A stretch of 15,265 bases of DNA, taken from assembly GCA_023251335.1 (NCBI GenBank), contig JAHEZA010000010.1:1-15265 (forward strand), written 5' to 3'. Both the position numbers and the translations under genes were made by a program. Below are positions 6,866 to 15,211 of this stretch, piece by piece (within the stretch, counting starts at the first letter, position 1; every line of letters starts with the position of its first letter). This DNA comes from Chitinophagaceae bacterium (GTDB lineage: Bacteria; Bacteroidota; Bacteroidia; Chitinophagales; Chitinophagaceae). Under the pieces are notes generated by a model. It had not been told where the DNA came from. It worked only from the letters and a program-made list of their open reading frames with translations, and did not search any database.

Positions 6866-8300
6866 GATATTGGTAGCAAACAGGGGTGAGATTGCTTTGC
6901 GGATAATGAAAACCATTCGCAAAATGGGAATCCAATCTGTGGCGATTTATTCTGAAGCAGACCGGGATGCGCCGCATGTACTATACGCAGATCAGTCCGT
7001 TTGCATCGGCCCTGCCCCATCGGCTCAATCGTATCTGAAAGGAGATGATATCATTCGAATCGCCAAAGAACTTAATGTAGATGCGATACATCCCGGTTAC
7101 GGATTTTTAAGTGAGAATGCTTCCTTCGCAAAAAAAGTTCAGGAAAATAATTTGATTTTTATTGGTCCCAATCCTCATGCGATAGAAGTAATGGGTGATA
7201 AACTGGCGTCCAAAGCCACGGTAAAAGATTATAATATTCCTATGGTACCCGGAACTGATCATGCGGTTTCGGATATTGCTGAAGCGATTAATACAGCCAA
7301 TGAAATTGGTTTCCCAATTTTGATAAAAGCATCCGCAGGAGGCGGTGGCAAAGGAATGCGGATAGTATATCACGCAAAAGATATTGAAGAACAAATGCAG
7401 CGCGCTGTTAATGAAGCAAAATCTGCTTTCGGTAACGGTTCCGTTTTTATTGAAAAATATGTAACCTCACCCCGGCATGTGGAGATGCAGGTCATGGCTG
7501 ATATGCAAGGCAACACGGTATATCTTTTTGAAAGAGAATGCAGCATTCAACGCCGCAACCAAAAGGTGGTAGAGGAGGCGCCATCAACTGTCCTGGATGA
7601 TGCATTACGAAAAAAAATGGGAGATGCAGCAGTCAATGTAGCGAAGGCATGTAAGTACGTAGGTGCAGGCACGGTAGAATTTTTGGTAGATGATTCACGC
7701 AAATTTTATTTTTTGGAAATGAACACACGCCTGCAGGTGGAACACCCGGTAACAGAATTTATAACCGGACTCGACTTGGTAGAAGAGCAGATTAAAATTG
7801 CACGCGGAGAACCACTTTCCTATAAACAGGAAGACCTGGAAATAACAGGGCACGCGCTGGAACTTCGTGTGTATGCAGAAGATGCTTGGAATAATTTTAA
7901 TCCTTCTACGGGTAAGGTTAACCGTTACATAAAACCGGAAGGGGAAAATATTCGTGTGGATGATGGAATAAGAGAAGGCTCAGAAATTTCTGTTTACTAT
8001 GATTCATTGCTTGCAAAGCTGATCACGTATGGAAACAACAGAACAGAAGCAATTCAAAATATGCTGAAAGCCATTAACGATTATACCATCGGGGGAATAG
8101 AAACCACGCTTCCTTTTGGATACTTCGTTTGTACCCATCCGGATTTTGTGTCGGGCCACTTCAATACTTCTTTTATAGAAACCCATTATACCAAAGAAAT
8201 TGCAGGCAGCCTCCACGAAAAAGAAGCGAAGCTTGCTGCCCGCTTAGCTTTGTATCAATACCTGGAAGATGCAAAAATATTGCGATTGCCAACTACTTAA
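6849..8300 (+). CDS. accC: biotin carboxylase subunit of acyl-CoA carboxylase
   Basis: A 483-residue ATP-grasp enzyme that carboxylates biotin on the carrier subunit using ATP and bicarbonate. The N-terminal [20 protein letters not shown] is typical. The glycine-rich ATP loop [10 protein letters not shown] is at 161-170, [12 protein letters not shown] at 228-239, and the catalytic [10 protein letters not shown] at 292-301. I start at ATG 6849; an adjacent in-frame ATG at 6846 would add one residue. The C-terminus ends shortly after the [13 protein letters not shown] element (430-442), so no carrier domain is fused; that domain is encoded just upstream. The symbol follows the family; the complex is more likely a propionyl-CoA type carboxylase than the housekeeping acetyl-CoA carboxylase, because the partner transferase is of the PccB kind. 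The transferase gene follows after 16 bp. Confidence 0.93.
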   Translation: MKKINKILVANRGEIALRIMKTIRKMGIQSVAIYSEADRDAPHVLYADQSVCIGPAPSAQSYLKGDDIIRIAKELNVDAIHPGYGFLSENASFAKKVQENNLIFIGPNPHAIEVMGDKLASKATVKDYNIPMVPGTDHAVSDIAEAINTANEIGFPILIKASAGGGGKGMRIVYHAKDIEEQMQRAVNEAKSAFGNGSVFIEKYVTSPRHVEMQVMADMQGNTVYLFERECSIQRRNQKVVEEAPSTVLDDALRKKMGDAAVNVAKACKYVGAGTVEFLVDDSRKFYFLEMNTRLQVEHPVTEFITGLDLVEEQIKIARGEPLSYKQEDLEITGHALELRVYAEDAWNNFNPSTGKVNRYIKPEGENIRVDDGIREGSEISVYYDSLLAKLITYGNNRTEAIQNMLKAINDYTIGGIETTLPFGYFVCTHPDFVSGHFNTSFIETHYTKEIAGSLHEKEAKLAARLALYQYLEDAKILRLPTT

Positions 8301-8316
8301 AACTTCAACAAAACCA

Positions 8317-9858
8317 ATGAGGACTATAAAGGATGATTTACAAAGAAAAGTTTCCGAAGCGCTGGAAGGAGGCGGAAAAAAAAGGATAAAAAGCCAGCAT
8401 GAAAAGAAAAAATTGACTGCACGCGAACGCATCAATTATCTTCTCGATGAAAATTCTTTTGAGGAAATGGGCATGCTCGTAACCCATCGCACCAGTGATT
8501 TTGGAATGGATAAGCAGGTCTATTATGGAGATGGAGTGGTAACGGGATACGGAACAATAGATGGCAGGCCTGTTTATATTTTTGCACAGGACTTCACTGT
8601 TTTTGGCGGATCACTTTCAGAAACGCACGCAGAAAAAATTTGTAAAATCATGGACCAGGCCGTCAAGGCAGGCGTACCAATCATCGGCTTGAATGACTCC
8701 GGGGGAGCAAGAATACAGGAAGGTGTTCGGTCGTTAGGTGGATATGCAGATATTTTTTACAGAAATGTACAGGCATCTGGTGTTATTCCTCAAATCTCCG
8801 CTATCATGGGGCCTTGTGCCGGTGGCGCTGTCTATTCTCCCGCAATGACAGATTTTACTTTCATGGTGCAAAACACCAGCTACATGTTTGTCACTGGCCC
8901 GAACGTGGTGAAAACAGTGACCAACGAAAACGTAACTGCAGAAGAATTAGGAGGCGCAAATACACATGCCGTAAAATCAGGGGTCACCCATTTCACAGCA
9001 CCAAATGACGTCGTTTGTTTAGACCAGGTAAAAAAGCTCTTCAGCTATCTGCCGCAAAATAATAAGTTGGCTCCTTCAAAACTTGCTTATGTTTTGGGCG
9101 AAGAATATTGTGAAGAATTAGAAAATATTATTCCCGACTCCCCAAATAAGCCTTACGATATGCATCTCGTGATAAAGGGAATCATTGATGTAGATTCTTT
9201 CTTTGAGGTACACGAACAATTTGCTACCAACATCATTGTCGGCTTTGCGCGACTTGGCGGAAGAAGTGTTGGCATCATTGCCAACCAGCCTATGAGCCTG
9301 GCCGGTGTACTTGATGTAAATAGTTCAAAGAAGGCAGCGCGGTTCACCCGGTTTTGTGATGCATTTAATATTCCATTGCTGGTATTGGTAGATGTGCCGG
9401 GCTTCTTGCCGGGAACTGAACAGGAATGGAATGGAATTATTTTGAATGGTGCAAAATTGCTATATGCTTTGAGCGAGGCGACTGTGCCACGTGTCACTGT
9501 CATCACCCGCAAAGCTTATGGCGGAGCTTATGATGTAATGAATTCAAAGCATATTCATGCAGACATTAATTATGCATGGCCCACGGCGGAGATAGCGGTG
9601 ATGGGCGCAAAGGGTGCCAGTGAAATTATCTTTAAAAAGGAAATTTCAGAAGCTGAACATCCGGATCAGAAACTAATCGAAAAAGAAAAAGAATATGCTG
9701 ACAAGTTTGCCAATCCTTTTGAAGCCGCACAACGTGGTTTTATAGATGAAGTGATAGCGCCAAAAGATACCCGTAGAAAATTATTGAAAGCCTTTGCTAT
9801 CCTGGAAAATAAAGTGGTATCCAAACCGGACAGGAAGCATGGAAATATACCGTTATAA
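8317..9858 (+). CDS. pccB: acyl-CoA carboxylase beta subunit (propionyl-CoA carboxylase type)
   Basis: A 513-residue carboxyltransferase that moves CO2 from carboxybiotin to an acyl-CoA, most likely propionyl-CoA, giving methylmalonyl-CoA. The start at ATG 8317 gives the normal family length; an earlier in-frame ATG at 8269 lies inside the biotin carboxylase gene and adds an unrelated 16-residue tail. Signature segments are [15 protein letters not shown] (128-142), [12 protein letters not shown] (165-176), [15 protein letters not shown] (361-375) and [11 protein letters not shown] (398-408). Asp406 in the last one falls in the region reported to control acyl-chain choice in actinobacterial homologues, where Asp goes with propionyl-CoA. 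The same fold is used by the methylmalonyl-CoA decarboxylase alpha subunit, but no membrane subunit for that pump is nearby. The 3-methylcrotonyl-CoA type looks less likely. The product would feed methylmalonyl-CoA to succinyl-CoA. Confidence 0.9.
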   Translation: MRTIKDDLQRKVSEALEGGGKKRIKSQHEKKKLTARERINYLLDENSFEEMGMLVTHRTSDFGMDKQVYYGDGVVTGYGTIDGRPVYIFAQDFTVFGGSLSETHAEKICKIMDQAVKAGVPIIGLNDSGGARIQEGVRSLGGYADIFYRNVQASGVIPQISAIMGPCAGGAVYSPAMTDFTFMVQNTSYMFVTGPNVVKTVTNENVTAEELGGANTHAVKSGVTHFTAPNDVVCLDQVKKLFSYLPQNNKLAPSKLAYVLGEEYCEELENIIPDSPNKPYDMHLVIKGIIDVDSFFEVHEQFATNIIVGFARLGGRSVGIIANQPMSLAGVLDVNSSKKAARFTRFCDAFNIPLLVLVDVPGFLPGTEQEWNGIILNGAKLLYALSEATVPRVTVITRKAYGGAYDVMNSKHIHADINYAWPTAEIAVMGAKGASEIIFKKEISEAEHPDQKLIEKEKEYADKFANPFEAAQRGFIDEVIAPKDTRRKLLKAFAILENKVVSKPDRKHGNIPL

Positions 9859-9888
9859 AAGGCCGTGGAAGAAAGAATATAAATGAAT

Positions 9889-9922
9889 GCTTTTTGTTTG
9901 TTTACTGTCAATATCAAAAAGC
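9889..9922. terminator. candidate shared terminator between convergent genes
   Basis: GCTTTTTG (9889-9896) and CAAAAAGC (9915-9922) form perfect 8-bp arms around an 18-base loop in the 88-bp gap between the convergent carboxyltransferase and acyl-CoA synthetase genes. The AT-rich stem would supply a T-run in both directions. The long loop makes it a weak hairpin. Confidence 0.35.
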
Positions 9923-9946
9923 TTTCAATCTGAAAATCGGCATGCT

Positions 9947-11728
9947 TTAAGAGTAGATTCCTTTTATTAATTCCTTATTTTTTTCCATAATCACTTTTCT
10001 TTTCAGGCTTAGTTTCGGCGTCATTTCGCCGGTATCTATCGACCATTCATGTGGCAATAATTCAAACTTTTTTATTTGTTCCACATGATTAAAAAATTGA
10101 TTATAGCGCTCCACAGCATTCTTGTAAAGTTCTTTCACAAAAGGATCATTAATCATTTTTTCATTGTCTGTCGCATCAATATTATTTTCTTTGCACACGG
10201 CTTTCAAATTTTCAAATGCAGGTACAATTAACGCGCTTACAAATTTTTCACCGGCGCCTATTACCATTATGTTTTCTATCAGTTTTGATTCTTTCATTTT
10301 ATTTTCAATCACTACCGGAGCCACATATTTGCCACCACTGGTCTTAAACATTTCTTTCTTACGATCAGTGATTTTCAAAAATTTTCCATCTACCATCATT
10401 CCAATATCTCCCGTTTTGAACCAGCCATCTTCCATCACTTCAGCCGTGAGCTCCGGATGCTTGTAATATCCCATCATTACATTAGGGCCTTTGCATAATA
10501 TTTCGCCATCATCAGCAAATTTTACTTCTACATTATTGATCAACGGGCCTACAGTACCAAACATCCTTCCTTCTACCTCAAATCTGTTTACGCTAATTAC
10601 GGGGGAGGTTTCCGTAAGCCCATATCCTTCCATAATCGGAATACGCGCTGCGGTAAAGATCCGGATAAGCCTTACCTGGCACGCCGCGCCACCACTAATT
10701 ATGCAGACAATTTTATTCCCTAATGCCTCGCGCCATTTATTGAAAATAAGTTTGTTTGCTATGGACAATTGCATGTTGTAAAGAAACCCCTGGTTTTTGT
10801 TGATCTCGAACCTGTTGGCCAAACTGTGGGCCCAAAAAAATAATTTTCTTTTGATGCCGGTTAGCTCACTTCCTTTCTGCATTATTTTTTCATATACTTT
10901 TTCGAGTAAGCGTGGCACTGTTGTAAACAAATCAGGCGATATCTCATTTAAATTTTGAGGAATGGTTTCGAAACTCTCAGCAAAATAAATTGAAGTGCCC
11001 TTGAACAGGTAGATAAAAGTCACCATCCGTTCAAAAATATGATTGAGAGGAAGGAAACTTAATGCCTTAAAATCGTCGCCCGGAGGAAAACATGGAATAC
11101 TGGCTAAGACGTTACTTAAAATATTTTTATGTGAAAGCATCACCCCCTTTGGCTTTCCGGTAGTACCGGATGTATAAATGATCGTAGCAAGATCATCGTA
11201 TTTTAATCTTTCTGAAATGGATTTTATTTCCTCTACAATAACTTCGTTTACCGGTTTCAGAAGATCTTTCCAATGCATTTCACCTTCTATTTTTTCGAAC
11301 GAAATAATTTTTTTCAGATGAGTAAGATTTGGCTGTACGTGTCTTGTTTTTTCTAATAAATCCCCATCGTTTACAAATATTAATTTGACATCAGAATCTT
11401 TCAAAATAAATTCAAGATCTGGTTCGCCGATGGTAGGATAAATTGGGATTAATACTGCACCGATTTGTTGCACTGCCAGGTCGAGCATCACCCATTCAGG
11501 ACGGTTTTTTGCAATCACGGCTATTTTATCTCTTCCTGCTATGGTAAAGTCATTCGGACCGACTCCTTCCCGGAGCAAGCCAGCGCTTAGCTGGTTAACA
11601 ATCACTGAAACTTCTTCCCTGGAGTATTTTATCCATTGACCATTTTCCTTTCCGGCAAGCATCGTTTTGCCCGAATCATTTTTCAAGAGAATCTCAATAC
11701 AATCAAATAAGCGCGCGGGTGTTGCCAT
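9947..11728 (-). CDS. long-chain fatty acid--CoA ligase (AMP-dependent)
   Basis: A 593-residue member of the ANL adenylating family that activates fatty acids to acyl-CoA through acyl-AMP, at or near the inner membrane. The P-loop YTSGTTGKPKGV is at 185-196, the A5-type motif EGYGLTETSPV at 367-377, GWFKTGDIG at 435-443, the hinge region ITDRKKEMFKTSGGKYVAP at 453-471, and the end ETPKLSLKRK-like element (GEMTPKLSLKRK) at 567-578, all as in long-chain ligases (FadD15/FACL type). I chose ATG 11728; an open frame extends to a TTG at 11788, but the extra residues are not family-like. It is the last of three minus-strand genes after thiolase and a TPR protein, which fits entry of fatty acids into beta-oxidation. 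Chain-length preference cannot be read from sequence. Confidence 0.9.
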   Translation of the reverse strand: MATPARLFDCIEILLKNDSGKTMLAGKENGQWIKYSREEVSVIVNQLSAGLLREGVGPNDFTIAGRDKIAVIAKNRPEWVMLDLAVQQIGAVLIPIYPTIGEPDLEFILKDSDVKLIFVNDGDLLEKTRHVQPNLTHLKKIISFEKIEGEMHWKDLLKPVNEVIVEEIKSISERLKYDDLATIIYTSGTTGKPKGVMLSHKNILSNVLASIPCFPPGDDFKALSFLPLNHIFERMVTFIYLFKGTSIYFAESFETIPQNLNEISPDLFTTVPRLLEKVYEKIMQKGSELTGIKRKLFFWAHSLANRFEINKNQGFLYNMQLSIANKLIFNKWREALGNKIVCIISGGAACQVRLIRIFTAARIPIMEGYGLTETSPVISVNRFEVEGRMFGTVGPLINNVEVKFADDGEILCKGPNVMMGYYKHPELTAEVMEDGWFKTGDIGMMVDGKFLKITDRKKEMFKTSGGKYVAPVVIENKMKESKLIENIMVIGAGEKFVSALIVPAFENLKAVCKENNIDATDNEKMINDPFVKELYKNAVERYNQFFNHVEQIKKFELLPHEWSIDTGEMTPKLSLKRKVIMEKNKELIKGIYS

Positions 11729-11838
11729 GGCATTTCTTAATTTAAAAAGAACGTGAAAAAAATTCGCGTCAACTTCTAAATTAAGCAATTAAATAAATAA
11801 AACAGTTTCTAATAAAAAATTTTAAAGTTCAGCAAAAG

Positions 11839-12843
11839 TCAATGATAATACTGTCCTGAAGGAATTTTGAAAATGTGACTCTTTTGATAATCACTAAATG
11901 CTTTATACTCCTCAGCATGAGTGCCAGTCCAATTTTGAAACGAAGCGAGATTTTGCGACGCGCCAAATATCCACTCATTATATGCAGGGAATAAGCCTTC
12001 CTTCAGGAATTGTTCCTGAAGTTGAAAAAGCCTGAAAGGAAATTTATCCGCATAATTTTTATCCCAGGCAAGAACAAAACGCGTTCTTATCATAGTAAGG
12101 GTTTCGGGATTTAATCCGCGGATTACAATACTATTTTGCTGATTCATGCAGGTTAAGAAAGCTACTTCAAACGGTTTCTTATCTTTTGTATTTGACAACA
12201 GATCTGTATTTGCAAAAAGCCTTTTATAGCCATTAAGCAGAATATCTTTTACTTCCGCGGTACGCGCGGTAAAAGATTCGATATTGACAAAAATTTCACC
12301 ATAGATCAGGCACCATACTTTCTCCTTAGTAAAATAATAATACTTGCAGGCGTTATAATAATTACTCCCAAATGAAGGATCCATTTCAATTCCTTTTTCC
12401 CACTGCTTTATGGCTTCAGGAGCATTTTTTCCTGCCAACATTTCACCATAATCGTTATATAAACCACCGCTCTGAGGAAATTCTTTTATTGCCTTTTTAT
12501 ACATTTTATCAACCTCTTTCATTTGCTCTAATGCCACATAAATCTTTCCTGCTATCTGGTAAGCCTGGTCGTCTGCAGTGTTATTGTCCACGAATGGCTG
12601 GATAGTACTCAGCGCTTTTTTATTCTGATTTTGAAGATAATAGTCAAACGCAAGATCCTTTGCTATACTGAGATTTTTAGGAGAAAGTTCAAGCGCCCTT
12701 GATAAAATAAGAGAAGCATTGGCATAGTCGCCCTGGCGCATAAAAGTCTTTGCATTTTCATGAAGTTTTTCGACATCTTCCTGCTGGGCAACAACAGCTA
12801 CTGAAATGGTACAACAAAGAATAGCAAAGAGAATTTTTTTCAT
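11839..12843 (-). CDS. secreted tetratricopeptide-repeat protein
   Basis: A 334-residue exported protein. Residues 1-19 form a signal peptide (MKKILFAILCCTISVAVVA) with a likely cleavage before QQ. Residues from about 22 to 190 form four to five TPR-like helix pairs, for example AKTFMRQGDYANASLILSRA at 31-50, a second near 93-125 and a third near 127-158 (EAIKQWEKGIEMDPSFG). The C-terminal 100 residues are aromatic-rich and belong to no domain I recognise. TPR arrays bind proteins; a periplasmic or outer-membrane scaffold is likely, with partners unknown. It lies 99 bp after the thiolase gene and 110 bp before the acyl-CoA synthetase gene on the same strand, so it may share their transcript, but the gaps leave room for separate promoters. 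A small palindrome lies just upstream at 12852-12867. Confidence 0.85.
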   Translation of the reverse strand: MKKILFAILCCTISVAVVAQQEDVEKLHENAKTFMRQGDYANASLILSRALELSPKNLSIAKDLAFDYYLQNQNKKALSTIQPFVDNNTADDQAYQIAGKIYVALEQMKEVDKMYKKAIKEFPQSGGLYNDYGEMLAGKNAPEAIKQWEKGIEMDPSFGSNYYNACKYYYFTKEKVWCLIYGEIFVNIESFTARTAEVKDILLNGYKRLFANTDLLSNTKDKKPFEVAFLTCMNQQNSIVIRGLNPETLTMIRTRFVLAWDKNYADKFPFRLFQLQEQFLKEGLFPAYNEWIFGASQNLASFQNWTGTHAEEYKAFSDYQKSHIFKIPSGQYYH

Positions 12844-12851
12844 CGGGTAAA

Positions 12852-12867
12852 GATAAAATACTTTATC
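12852..12867. repeat. short inverted repeat upstream of TPR gene
   Basis: GATAAA and TTTATC form perfect 6-bp arms around a 4-base loop, 9 bases upstream of the ATG of the TPR gene. On the minus strand the element ends with TATCTTTA, one base off the TAnnTTTG box. It could be part of a promoter or operator; chance cannot be excluded. Confidence 0.25.
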
Positions 12868-12942
12868 GCGCGAAATCTTTATAAAAAGAAAAAAATGTTA
12901 TAGAATGATGAAAAAAAAGAAAGTGCGTATTAGTAAAAATAA

Positions 12943-14118
12943 TTAATCAATATTTTCAATAATCCCTGCAATGCCCTGTCCGCCGCCAACACAGGCCGTT
13001 ACGATACCATATTTTTTATTCAGCCTTTTCATATCATTAATAATCTGAACTGTTAGTTTCGCACCCGTGCATCCGAGTGGATGGCCAAGTGCAATAGCGC
13101 CTCCATTGATATTTACTTTTGATGGATCCAATTCCAATGTTCTAATTACAGCAAGCGACTGAGAAGCAAAAGCTTCATTTAATTCTATTAAATCTATTTG
13201 AGAAAGACTCATATCTGCCCGCTTTAAAACTTTGGGAACTGCTTCGATTGGGCCCACGCCCATGATGCGGGGATGTACTCCGGCGCTTACACAGTTTACC
13301 AATCGCGCAATTGGTTTTAGTTTTAATTCGTTCATCATTTTTTCGCTCATCACTATTACGAAGGCCGCGCCATCGCTCGTTTGCGAAGAGTTTCCTGCGG
13401 TAACCGTACCTCCTTGCGTGAAGACAGGTCTTAATTTTGCCAGCGCTTCCATCGAAGTATCGGCACGAACGCCTTCATCCGTGTCTACTACAAAACTTTT
13501 CTTTTGTTTTTTATTATTTTCATCTACATAAATTTCTTCCACCGGCATCGGAAGAATACCACTTTTGAAATATCCTTCTTTGATGGCATTTTGCGCCTTT
13601 TGGTGTGAGTGCAAACTAAATTCATCCTGGTCTTCTCGCGTAACACTATATTCTTTTGCAACAGCTTCCGCGGTTAACCCCATTCCGAGATAATAATCCG
13701 GTGTTTCTGAAGCAACGGAATAAGCGGGTACGGTTTTCCATCCTGACGTGGGAACCATCGTCATGCTTTCTGTGCCGCCGGCAATAATACAATCTGCCAT
13801 TCCGGTTCTGATTTTTGCCGTGGCAATAGCAATCGTTTCAAGGCCGCTGGCACAATAACGGTTTACCGTCATACCGGGAACAGAAATTCCTAATGCTCTC
13901 ACGCTAATCATTCTGCCAACTTGTAATCCTTGCTCCGCTTCGGGTACAGCGTTTCCAACAAATAAGTCATCCACTCTGGTTGGTTCTAATTCAGGCACTG
14001 ATGCCAACAATCCTTTGATCACATCTACAGCCAGGTCATCAGGACGGTAGAATCTAAAACCGCCGCGTTTTGATTTGGTAACTGCTGTTCTGAAACCTGC
14101 AATTATATATGCTTCCAT
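12943..14118 (-). CDS. fadA: acetyl-CoA C-acyltransferase (thiolase)
   Basis: A 391-residue thiolase, the normal full length. It cleaves 3-ketoacyl-CoA with CoA in the last step of beta-oxidation, or condenses two acetyl-CoA in the reverse direction. Nucleophile Cys89 is in VNRYCASGLE, the catalytic His346 in GGAIALGHPLGCTGAK (339-354), and the second catalytic Cys376 in VTACVGGGQGIAG (373-385). The NEAFA loop is at 314-318. I call it the degradative, broad-specificity type because of the neighbouring acyl-CoA synthetase, but a biosynthetic acetoacetyl-CoA role cannot be excluded by motifs. The usual 3-hydroxyacyl-CoA dehydrogenase partner is not in this window; the higBA cassette lies directly upstream on the other strand, where a beta-oxidation partner might otherwise be expected. 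The ATG at 14118 is unambiguous. Confidence 0.92.
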   Translation of the reverse strand: MEAYIIAGFRTAVTKSKRGGFRFYRPDDLAVDVIKGLLASVPELEPTRVDDLFVGNAVPEAEQGLQVGRMISVRALGISVPGMTVNRYCASGLETIAIATAKIRTGMADCIIAGGTESMTMVPTSGWKTVPAYSVASETPDYYLGMGLTAEAVAKEYSVTREDQDEFSLHSHQKAQNAIKEGYFKSGILPMPVEEIYVDENNKKQKKSFVVDTDEGVRADTSMEALAKLRPVFTQGGTVTAGNSSQTSDGAAFVIVMSEKMMNELKLKPIARLVNCVSAGVHPRIMGVGPIEAVPKVLKRADMSLSQIDLIELNEAFASQSLAVIRTLELDPSKVNINGGAIALGHPLGCTGAKLTVQIINDMKRLNKKYGIVTACVGGGQGIAGIIENID

Positions 14119-14225
14119 AAAAAATTTATTTTAATAAATGAAGTAAGCAAATTAAGGTTTTATCTGGTACGAAAGAAAGTTAAAAAATTTATGCTTTAGC
14201 CAGGTTGCAACTAAAATAAATCAGA

Positions 14226-14242
14226 GTTTTCATTTTGAAAAC
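14226..14242. promoter_or_regulatory. perfect palindrome, candidate HigA operator
   Basis: GTTTTCATTTTGAAAAC has 7-bp perfect arms around TTT. It overlaps the -33-like TTTT and lies between the two promoter boxes of the higBA pair, where binding of the antitoxin HTH would block RNA polymerase. Autorepression at such a site is established for HigBA modules; this particular site is inferred. Confidence 0.5.
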
Positions 14243-14257
14243 AAATCAATATCTTTG
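14227..14257 (+). promoter_or_regulatory. candidate promoter of higBA
   Basis: TATCTTTG at 14250-14257 matches the Bacteroidetes -7 box TAnnTTTG exactly, and TTTT at 14227-14230, 19 bp upstream, is one base off TTTG. The start point would fall almost on the higB ATG at 14262, so the transcript may be nearly leaderless. Confidence 0.45.
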
Positions 14258-14261
14258 GGAA

Positions 14262-14591
14262 ATGAATATTATCGTCAAAAGGGCTGTCTTGTATTATGTA
14301 GATAAATACCCCCAGGCGAAAATATCTCTTTTAATATGGTATAATGAATTTTCAAAAGAGGAATTCCGCAATTTTAATGAACTAAAAGAAGTATATGGGA
14401 ATGCCAGCGTTGTGGCCAATAGCAGAGTAATATTTAATATTAAAGGCAATGATTACAGATTAATAGTCTCGATAAACTTTAAACAGTTGGCAGCTTATAT
14501 TATTTGGTTTGGCACGCATAAAGAATACGATAAAATTGATACTTCTACAATTGAATTTGACACAAGGATTTTAAATTATAAAGTAAAATAA
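14262..14591 (+). CDS. higB: type II toxin HigB (mRNA interferase family)
   Basis: A 109-residue toxin of the HigB family, which in known members cleaves mRNA at the ribosome. The family core is clear: VANSRVIFNIKGNDYRLIV at 51-69 and YIIWFGTHKEYDKID at 79-93, with basic residues in the positions expected for RNA binding. I chose ATG 14262, since members begin with a short strand like MNIIVKRAVLYYV; a TTG at 14235 would run through the palindrome and the -7 box. About ten residues after the core (IEFDTRILNYKVK) form a tail ending in NYKVK, which repeats the start of the antitoxin. The antitoxin gene follows after 2 bp, in the toxin-first order usual for higBA. No disruption is seen, so it is probably active. 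Confidence 0.9.
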   Translation: MNIIVKRAVLYYVDKYPQAKISLLIWYNEFSKEEFRNFNELKEVYGNASVVANSRVIFNIKGNDYRLIVSINFKQLAAYIIWFGTHKEYDKIDTSTIEFDTRILNYKVK

Positions 14592-14609
14592 TTATGAATT
14601 ATAAAGTAA
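14574..14609 (+). repeat. 13-bp direct repeat at toxin-antitoxin junction
   Basis: AATTATAAAGTAA occurs at 14574-14586 and again at 14597-14609, 23 bp apart. The first copy encodes the end of higB, the second the beginning of higA. It is exact on both copies and probably came from a local duplication. Confidence 0.6.
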
Positions 14610-14950
14610 TAAAAACAGAAGTAGCTTATCAGAAAGCTGTTAAACGTGCAATGGCTATTTTCCAGGCGAAAGAGAATACTCCGGAAGCTGACGAACTGGC
14701 TTTGCTTTTGGTATTGATAAAAGATTATGAAGATAAAAATATAAAGATTCCTGAAGCAGATCCTATTGAAGTAATTAAACTGAAAATGTCAGAAAGGGGA
14801 ATGAAACCCAAGGACCTGGAATCTATTATTGGCAGCAAGGGACATGTTTCATCAGTGCTTTCGGGACGAAGGGAAATAACTTTAAAAATGGCCCAACGTT
14901 TAAAAAATTATTTCAATCTGCCTGCAGAAATATTTTTGCATTCTCTATAA
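14594..14950 (+). CDS. higA: antitoxin HigA, XRE-type HTH
   Basis: A 118-residue antitoxin that should bind and neutralise the upstream toxin and repress the shared promoter. The N-terminal half (1-55) is helical and charged and is the likely toxin-binding part. The helix-turn-helix is at about 74-104: DLESIIGSKGHVSSVLSGRR followed by EITLKMAQRLKNYF, with the ending LPAEIFLHSL usual for this subgroup. The start ATG is 2 bp after the toxin stop, so translation is probably coupled. The first residues (MNYKVIK) echo the toxin C-terminus because of a 13-bp direct repeat at the junction. Confidence 0.9.
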   Translation: MNYKVIKTEVAYQKAVKRAMAIFQAKENTPEADELALLLVLIKDYEDKNIKIPEADPIEVIKLKMSERGMKPKDLESIIGSKGHVSSVLSGRREITLKMAQRLKNYFNLPAEIFLHSL

Positions 14951-15080
14951 ATCTCTAAAACAGTTTTGTAGTAAACAAAGAAATAACCCGGATTTTTAAT
15001 TTGGAATTTATATAAGCAATCGTTCAGGGAAAACATTGAAGTAAAAGGGTAAGCAATTCCTGATTTAAACTTGTCAAGAA

Positions 15081-15115
15081 ATATTCAATACTCAACAATC
15101 AATGTTCAATATACA
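15081..15115 (+). repeat. five-unit degenerate heptamer repeat
   Basis: Five adjoining 7-bp units start at 15081, 15088, 15095, 15102 and 15109 and follow ATRTTCA, for example ATATTCA and ATGTTCA; every unit ends in CA. It lies in the non-coding gap between higA and the IS end. The role is unknown. Confidence 0.6.
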
Positions 15116-15156
15116 GGTGAAAAAGGATCAGTAAACAAACTAATTGAGACTGTAAA

Positions 15157-15208
15157 ATAAACTGTGTCAAAGTTCACGAGAATTAAGAACTTTAAAAACA
15201 CAGTTTAT
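15157..15208. repeat. subterminal hairpin of the IS left end
   Basis: ATAAACTGTGT (15157-15167) is the exact reverse complement of ACACAGTTTAT (15198-15208), and inside them AAAGTTC (15169-15175) pairs with GAACTTT (15187-15193). The second arm ends 4 bases before the transposase ATG, so a hairpin in read-through RNA could hide the start region. Confidence 0.65.
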
Positions 15209-15211
15209 AAC

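Noticed and set aside
8269..8316. Longer start for the carboxyltransferase subunit
   Set aside because: The extra 16 residues lie mostly in the end of the biotin carboxylase gene and do not look like the family N-terminus.
11729..11788. 20-residue extension of the acyl-CoA synthetase to a TTG
   Set aside because: The ATG at 11728 begins the usual family N-terminus; the extension is not family-like and sits in the AT-rich leader.
14957..14967. AAAAC-A-GTTTT inverted repeat after higA as a terminator
   Set aside because: Arms are only 5 bp, the loop is one base and no T-run follows, so it is too weak to call.
15081..15115. Considered the short repeats as a CRISPR array or remnant
   Set aside because: Units are 7 bp and directly adjoining, with no spacers and no cas genes in the window.
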